From Isoetes taiwanensis (Eukaryota; Streptophyta; Lycopodiopsida; Isoetales; Isoetaceae): a stretch of 64,000 bases of DNA. A model generated the notes under the pieces. The model did no database searches and had not been told where the DNA came from. It saw nothing but the letters and a program-made list of their open reading frames with translations. Made by a program: the position numbers and the translations under genes. Shown here piece by piece: positions 57,918-64,000 of this stretch; position 1 is the first letter of the stretch; each line of letters opens with the position of its first letter. The stretch covers positions 8,172,575-8,236,574 of the forward strand of contig JAJEKV010000056.1 of assembly GCA_021234155.1 (NCBI GenBank). The letters run 5' to 3'.

Positions 57918-58226
57918 TAACACATCTCCCGGACTACCATAAATCTTGGTATGCTCACGAATTGATCTAGATTCTGTGCATACATCGAAGCATAAATGTT
58001 GGTGGAGTGCCCACTAACTTTAAGCACGCCCATTTTACCTATTCTTTAATGCAGTGCTTATCCTATAATAAGTCTCACAATACATCTAGTATTAGTATCT
58101 TAGGACCATTGGTTTTATCACATTATTCTACCACATATAATGGTTAGACATTGGCTCAGTATAATACCAATAGTTGTTAGATGTCATATTCCATAAAACA
58201 TCCATTTTAAGGCCAATAATTATCAA
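57918..58226 (-). repeat. Terminal repeat R3 (partial) of the tandem RT element
   Basis: Matches the first 300 bp of R1 and R2 up to TATCAATAAATAG, then ends in an A-run. The arrangement is R1-unit1-R2-unit2-R3. Confidence 0.8.
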
Positions 58227-58229
58227 TAA

Positions 58230-58580
58230 ATAGAAAAAAAAAAACTATAGTCTTCTTGCATTCATTATTGTTTTTCCTTGCAAATTAATGGTACTTAGTG
58301 TTCTCAATTATGGTCAACATTCTAGCTGCCTTTTATTCTGAGGAATAGCTCACATCCGCGGCCGAATAGCGGCTTGGAGATTGTCATGTTAGCCGGGGAC
58401 AAGATTAAATTCATGCAATGCAAGATCACGGCGGGGAGTTAGGCTTATTGGGGAGACCCACCAATGTGGATGCCTTAAATGACATGTGATAACTGTGCCA
58501 ATTTATGGAGAAATGAGCGGCCTCTTTAGTCTTGATAATAAATCCCACTTCAATATACCGGGGATATCATTAGGAAGCAT
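58230..58580. other. Unassigned
   Basis: No gene or repeat recognised between the partial repeat R3 and the foldback MITE. Confidence 0.4.
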
Positions 58581-58584
58581 GATA

Positions 58585-59030
58585 AAATACAACCTAATTA
58601 CCAACACATATATACCGTTAACATTGATTAGCTCAAACATTGCATCCAACATTTAAAATAAAACCCTAAAACCCCTTTGGTTTGGGTGCACATATTCACC
58701 GCGGGGGTTACTCAGGACCGAGAGGTATGGGATGGAGCATGCCTTTATTCCTTGTCTGGACCGTTCATAGTGACCCTCGTTTGTAGGGCAATACTGTACA
58801 AGTTTTTGTATCACGTATATTAAAGTTTACCAAGAAAATACCATAAGGTTGAAATGCTTAATGGTATTGTTTATACATGGTAGCAAGTTTTTGAGAATCT
58901 CGGCCCTCGTAACTTGAGTGAATATGCACCCAAACCAAAGGGGTTTTAGGGGAGTTTATTTTAAATGTGTTGGATACAATGGTTTGAGCTAATTAATGTT
59001 AATGAGTATATATGTTGGTTGTTGTATTAC
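58585..59030. mobile_element. Foldback MITE, about 445 bp
   Basis: The left arm (58585-58700) and right arm (58918-59030) are near reverse complements over about 113 bp, including CCCCTTTGGTTTGGGTGCA and TGCACCCAAACCAAAGGGG. About 217 bp of unique sequence lies between. Ends look like TACAAC...GTTGTA. No coding capacity, so it is a non-autonomous DNA transposon. The superfamily is not determined and the target duplication is unclear. Confidence 0.75.
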
Positions 59031-60315
59031 AAAAATTTTGGGCCCTTCGGGCCTAATATCGCCGGTCATTTGCCGAATAGAATGGCATAAATGCATGTAA
59101 GAATTTTAATTCACTTTTGCATGTACCGTGCAGAATGTTGTGCATGTAATCCAATTACATGAGACAAGCCTAGAATAATCTAAAAGCGCTTTGTTTTAAT
59201 AATAAAAATACAATGGTGTGCATTAGTTGCATGATGGGATCTTTTCTGAGCAAACACAAATCACATCTTTGGTTATAGGTTTCCCAAGCTTTATGATTGA
59301 AATTATCCACAAAGATGATATAAGTATCCATGAGAGAATACTCTGAAGTGAATAAAGTGCTGACATTGTGTGCATCTATAGCATCTTTGCACGATGAAAT
59401 CGTAAAACAAAGCGTCTTGTAGCATTAAACATATGTTGTAGCATCCAATATGCGCACGTGATAACAAGTTTGCCAAGTAAATATTGCCTTAACCCGATTG
59501 GGACAGACCCATCTGTCCTTGTAACCATCTTAGTAAAGAAGTGAGGAAAAGAAAAAGAAGGGGAGAAGAGCTTTTCGTCGTACCAAAACAACGATTATTT
59601 TTAGAGATTGGTGTGCATATAACCACGGTTCTAGTTGTACCTCTTGCTCCTAGCACCTTTTCTAAAGGGATGACCTTGAGGTAAACCACATACTATGTGA
59701 CTATAGAATTCGGAAGTTTAATAAACATAAGCCCGGTAATATCGGGCTAAAAGGCTACTTGAGAACTTTTGTCTGCGGATCAAGCCCTCTTGCTGTTTCC
59801 TTGCGAGAATAATGCTCCATAGCATCAATGCCTTAACTTCTTGACAATCTCATCCTTCACGCCCACAAATCAAACCCACGCATTTGATAAAGCGGATCTG
59901 TTTTCCCCAAATGTTTACCAAAATCTACCATTTGAATGTACCATTCTGACCAAAACTTGATCATAAAATTCCCTGTCTGATCGAATAATGAAGAATCAAA
60001 GAAAATGAGAAAGAAATATGTTTGGGGTTACGCGGAAGCCATGGAATGTGGTACATGCAGAAATAAAATTTTAGAAATACGATTGAAAAGAAAAGGATGA
60101 TTCAATGAATTTGCATTCTCCATCCTAAAGTGCCTCCTAACTAAGATTACCCACAACAATTCCAACTTCACCAAATCGTCATCCAACAAGCTTAAAAGCG
60201 ACAGTTTTTAAATAGCTCACTGCGTCAAACTTAGACTTACAAATATAATATTACTACCTCAAACTCAAGCGCGATACGCTTTGTGATCCGGATCTTACTA
60301 CCCGGCTTTCGAAAT
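59031..60315. other. Unassigned
   Basis: Short ORFs only. A hairpin AGCCCG...CGGGCT (about 59729-59748) is not followed by a CTRR end. No gene supported. Confidence 0.4.
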
Positions 60316-60320
60316 AATAA

Positions 60321-60347
60321 CCGGCCAACGCCGGAGAAATCTACTAG
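60321..60347 (+). mobile_element. Helitron-type 3' terminus, second example
   Basis: Hairpin CCGGC-CAAC-GCCGG (60321-60334) followed by AGAAATCTA and CTAG (60344-60347), then T. The preceding ATAATAA context and CAACGCC loop resemble known plant Helitron ends. The 5' end was not located. Confidence 0.65.
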
Positions 60348-60349
60348 TC

Positions 60350-62430
60350 GCGCCTTTGCCAAATGAGATTAAGCATCTTTGGACCAAAATCTTGTCCATG
60401 ATATTTTGATATTTGATAGAATGAGCACATGAAATCCCATGCATATAAGGCCCTCACAAAGTTTTTCTTTGGAAACAACCAACAAGCCTCAAATCCGTCT
60501 GGGCTATGCGGACTCAAGCCCAAATCCATACTTAGCTGTTTGGACTCGACCACATCCATCACGGAATGGTGAATGGCACAGCAGAGTAAATTGTAGCTTC
60601 ATTGGCAAGAGTAGGCATTTCTGCGTTTCTACCGGAGGTTCACGATAAACATACATCATTTTGACCGCGATGAGCAACAATCACAAAAAATTTAATACCT
60701 TTGTGGAAGCTAGTTCACCTTCGCCTTAAACTCTGAAGTCCCTCACTCCGCGACCATATCCAAAATGAGAGCTTGATGAAGAAATTCACAAACCCTAAAA
60801 ACTAAAACCTGAGGTCTGCATGCAATGCCCAAAATACATACCACCAAGTACAAGATAAAAAATACATGGGTGCCCACCATTGGAAAGAAAACCTTAAAAT
60901 CACTTTTGGGGTATGCACCTCTAGATGTCTTGATCTGTACACATCCATGGAATCTACCCTAGAAATCATATAAAAACCATGTTAAAGTTTAAAATTGAAA
61001 ACAACCCCTTGTTATTATGCTACATATTCCCTTTGGTGATCCAATGTATAATCGTCGGCACAACCATCTTCTATAGAATGAACATTTCAGTGCATTTAGA
61101 TCCTTTGGGACTTTGTGTGAATATGGCTTTGCATCTTCTTTAATGTCAGCTTTTCTCTTTCATTGCTGATGCTTTCGGTGCATGTTGTGCTTATTTTCTT
61201 TTCATTGATATTTTAGGCCAGTGCGTCCCCTCGATGGAGCAGTTAGCGCCCGTAGAACCGAACCGACAAGCGCTGAGCAAAAGTACCTTATCGTGGCGCG
61301 GATAGCTTTCGGTTAAACGATAATACGTTCTTCAAAGACATGGGGCCTGTTTAACGTGGAAGAAGGACCTGGTGCCAATTCTGGGTAAATCCACCCACCT
61401 TAACCGCTCTAAAGCGTGCGCCACCATTCCTGATCTTGGACACTAGCTCACGACTCTTGATTGATGACTCTTGGATTACGCGATTTCGAGCAAACACATG
61501 ACAAATCCAAAAAGAAAGATTACCAAAAGGCGTTGATTACGCAATCACAAGCATACGGAAGAACCCATGGACTTGCCTAGTTTCAGCACTATTGGATTCC
61601 GGGTGTGGATCGCAGTCTGGCTTTCGGCAATCTGAGAATTAGATTAAATCGTATGGCATGACCGATAGGATATTGGTAAAGTGGCCACCACCAACCTTAC
61701 TAAGTCTGGGGATATGGTGGAAGGGGTATGCGTGCGGCGCATGGGCTTAATAGGGGACATTGCGAGTTCAGAACCTTTGCTAAGGCCTTCAAATCCACTA
61801 TGTTCCTAAAGATTATTTGCAAGCGAATCTGAACATTTTACCATTTAGAAGCGGTAGCGGCATGTCGTCTGAGCTTATCTTGGCGAGTTCATCGCCTCGG
61901 GCTCTATGTTCGAGGGGATCAACGAGCGCCCGCGCAATTGAAGGCTATGTGGAGGCTTATCACCCACATTAAGGAAGATGGTTGGCCATCGATCCCAAAG
62001 ACGATGGTGGCCGGAAGCAAAAAGCCTTGAGTTTGGAAAGATGATACACCCAAAGTACCTACCAGCATACCGGTACCAAATCGGGCGAGCCATATGTTCC
62101 ATATAAAGGCCCGTTCTCCTAGTCGAGGACCCCCTCAACAACCTCTTTATCGGAAGTCCGGACAAAGAAAGTTACGCAATGTTCGATAAGTTGGGTGCCC
62201 AAGGACTGCAGTCACGAAGCTCCTCGATCCTACTTGCCACAAAGCGCAGGGAGCAGTTCAGGCGTGACAAAGGCACATTTCGATGCTTGATCGAGATCGC
62301 AGGTATGCATGAGTGTCCTTATATCAATCGGGGCAACCACAGGCGTATGGCCGAGATTGATTAGGACAATTTGGCACCTTTGGCGACCTCCACCTTTGGC
62401 GGTGGTGACCATATCAAGGTGAGTCCCACA
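60350..62430. other. Unassigned, probably decayed gypsy gag region in its right part
   Basis: 60350-61200 shows no gene. From about 61200 the sequence is GC-richer with broken ORFs. It lies directly upstream of gypsy protease remnants, so it may be the decayed leader and gag, but I see no diagnostic motif. Confidence 0.3.
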
Positions 62431-62439
62431 TTTTTCTTT

Positions 62440-64000
62440 GCTATTGCAGAACCGGTCAAGCGAATCTCAATCCTGATGTCATCTCAGTTGGCGATTGATA
62501 GCAAACCTTTGTTATTCTCTTATGAACCGTACATTACCCATAATTTTGCATCCCTAGGTTGGTAGAAACTTTCGCGGCTAACCCCTTTGAAATCTATGTC
62601 GGACCCGGTCGGCTGGCTAGTGGGCTGATGCGCCACACCCAAGGCCGATAGGTGTTACTTTGAAAATCTAGTTGGTGCACCTATTACGGCTCATGAATAT
62701 TGGAAAATATGACTTAATTATGGGGATGGAATTTTTGGCGGCGTAAAAGCCAATATAGATTGTGAGAAGCGTCTTTGTCACCTTTAATACGACCAATGGG
62801 ACCAGCGTCCGCGATCTCAAGTAATCAACACATCCCATTATCACGATTGCATCTCTTTGAGGCAATTGGATAAGGCCATTCAAGCATAGGCAAGTGGCTT
62901 GTATTGCTTTCGGTATCTTTGGCCAGACAAGAGGAAGTCATTCAAGGGTTGCCTCCCACATTGCTTATTCATGAATTCCAAGATCTCTTTCAGGATGAAG
63001 TTGCAAGAACGCCACCTTTAGGGGGTAGGTGTGAGATTGCACTTCAACCCGGTGCCAAGCCTACCCGATTAAAGCTCCTTCTGGTATGTGTACACAGGCT
63101 AAGCGGAACTTAGCGTGATTACAAGAACTTTTGAAGTTAGGTTTGATCATTGGTGTCTCACCTTTTGGATCCCTATCTTGTTTGTTAATAAGAAAGATGG
63201 CATCTTACTTGATAATGTATTGATACCGTCTGACTCAATAAGCATACTATCAAAATTGATATGCATTACAAGTAGGTATTATATAGATCAATTCTGAGGG
63301 GACTAAATATTTTCTAAGATAGATCTTAAACTCTGGCTATCATCAAAATCGCGTGGGAGGAGGACATTCGATCGCCTTCCGTGCCGTTATGGACATTATG
63401 AGTTCAGTTATGCCCTTTGGACTCACTAATGCACCAACAGCTTATCGTCCTAATGAATGATGTTTTTCGAGAGACTATTTAGATGAGTTTGTAATTTATT
63501 TTCTTTGATGACATTCTTATATACAGTAAACCTAGAGAAGCATGAAGATCATATGCTTAGCGGGCATTTGAAGGAAGTTGAAACCACCAATTGTTTGCTA
63601 AGTTTTCTAAGTGCAAATTTGGGCTGCATTAAATTCAGTATTTGGGAGCATATTGTCAATACTAGCAGAAATTATGGCTATAGATCCAGCAGAATTAGGC
63701 TGATTAAAGGCGGCACCGACCAATGTCTCGGAAGTCGGCGAAGTTTTCTAGGTTTGGCGGGCTATTACCGTAAGTTAGATTAAGGACTTTGCTAAGATTC
63801 TTACGGCACCCATAGTTTAACTAAGCATGGAAGGTGCAAGGATTGGGCAGCACATTGGAAAAGTAAGGTTGATCGAGGTTCCAACAGTTGAAGGTGCCTT
63901 AACCTCCGCTTTTGTCCCTTACTTTCTTTCGACCCTCGGAAGGATAAAGCGGTTACCCGCGATGCCGATAAAATAGCCAGTCTTGGTTCTAATGCAAGAG
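62440..64000 (+). pseudogene. pol: Decayed Ty3/gypsy pol (protease to RT), runs off the window
   Basis: Plus-strand pieces in shifting frames. A protease remnant (62450-62560) precedes YDLIMGMEFLAA (about 62708), the motif closing gypsy proteases. Then come LPPTLLIHEFQDLFQDEVAR (62955-63010), PILFVNKKDG (63171-63200), RYGHYEFS (63382-63405) and FLGLAGYYRKLD (63748-63783). The order equals the region from protease to the end of reverse transcriptase in chromovirus-like gypsy elements. Every block is separated by frameshifts or stops. The YLDD box is decayed (near 63480-63530). RNase H and integrase would lie beyond 64000. Confidence 0.75.

Noticed and set aside
50147-58226. The repeats R1-R3 as true LTRs of an LTR retrotransposon
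   Set aside because: No primer site, polypurine tract, integrase or target duplication was seen, and the RT blocks are not copia or gypsy type.
1-64000. tRNA or rRNA genes
   Set aside because: I looked for A/B box-like and cloverleaf patterns and conserved rRNA stretches and found none. The TGGTATCAGAGC hits are primer sites, not tRNA genes.

Overview
The window is nuclear DNA of a land plant. It has spliced genes with GT-AG introns, Ty1/copia and Ty3/gypsy LTR retrotransposons, LINE 3' ends with A-tails, Helitron-type termini and foldback elements. It shows no operons, no prokaryotic translation signals and no organellar genes. The best taxonomic anchor is an intact five-exon gene on the minus strand (33829-35550). 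It encodes a small nuclear-type Lys/Ser-rich protein whose N-terminus (MGKNQAYKAMQRAKM) I recognise from land plants. The species cannot be told from the sequence. Several repeat families here are not typical of well-studied flowering plants, so a non-seed plant is possible, but that is a weak inference.

Layout. 1-2700: a foldback element, a microsatellite, a two-exon gene fragment, a palindrome and 83-bp tandem repeats. 2707-8194: a young Ty1/copia element with identical 595-bp LTRs and a CAACT target duplication; its pol frame has two single-base breaks. 8500-10690: duplicated fragments of an unidentified multi-exon gene. 10700-12700 and beyond: a truncated Ty3/gypsy element on the minus strand, with a minisatellite where gag and protease should be. 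Its LTR is interrupted by a complete Tat-like gypsy element (13263-21218, CTTGG target duplication). That element has lost integrase and instead carries a long coiled-coil ORF. 21224-22230: hairpin minisatellite. 22830-25853 (minus): a decayed gene with a ParB-like domain and a DNA N4/N6-methyltransferase-like C-terminus. 24277-27696: thirteen copies of a 22-bp palindrome. 27780-30190 (plus): a decayed transposase-like gene, followed by a LINE 3' end (30190-31400). 31400-42000: mostly non-coding, apart from the intact gene, a minus-strand LINE tail and a Helitron 3' end. 42061-44333: a retroelement-like leader with an initiator-tRNA-Met primer site, a 408-codon ORF whose last 98 residues are a gap-free histone H3, then a 22-nt A-run. 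50147-58226: two tandem 3.9-kb units of an unusual reverse-transcriptase element (minus) with a third partial terminal repeat. 58585-59030: a foldback MITE. 60344: a second Helitron-type end. 62440-64000: a decayed chromovirus-like gypsy pol (plus).

The main candidates for something new are the following. First, the intact ORF joining the H3 N-terminal start (MARTK) and H3 core around about 300 unrelated residues in a retroelement setting. Second, the ParB-methyltransferase gene lying beside an array of 22-bp palindromes. Third, the gypsy element with a coiled-coil ORF in place of integrase. Fourth, the tandem FRYIDD reverse-transcriptase element. From about 44 kb onward many reading frames are broken, and homologous units differ by short scrambled stretches. 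Part of this may be assembly error rather than biology.
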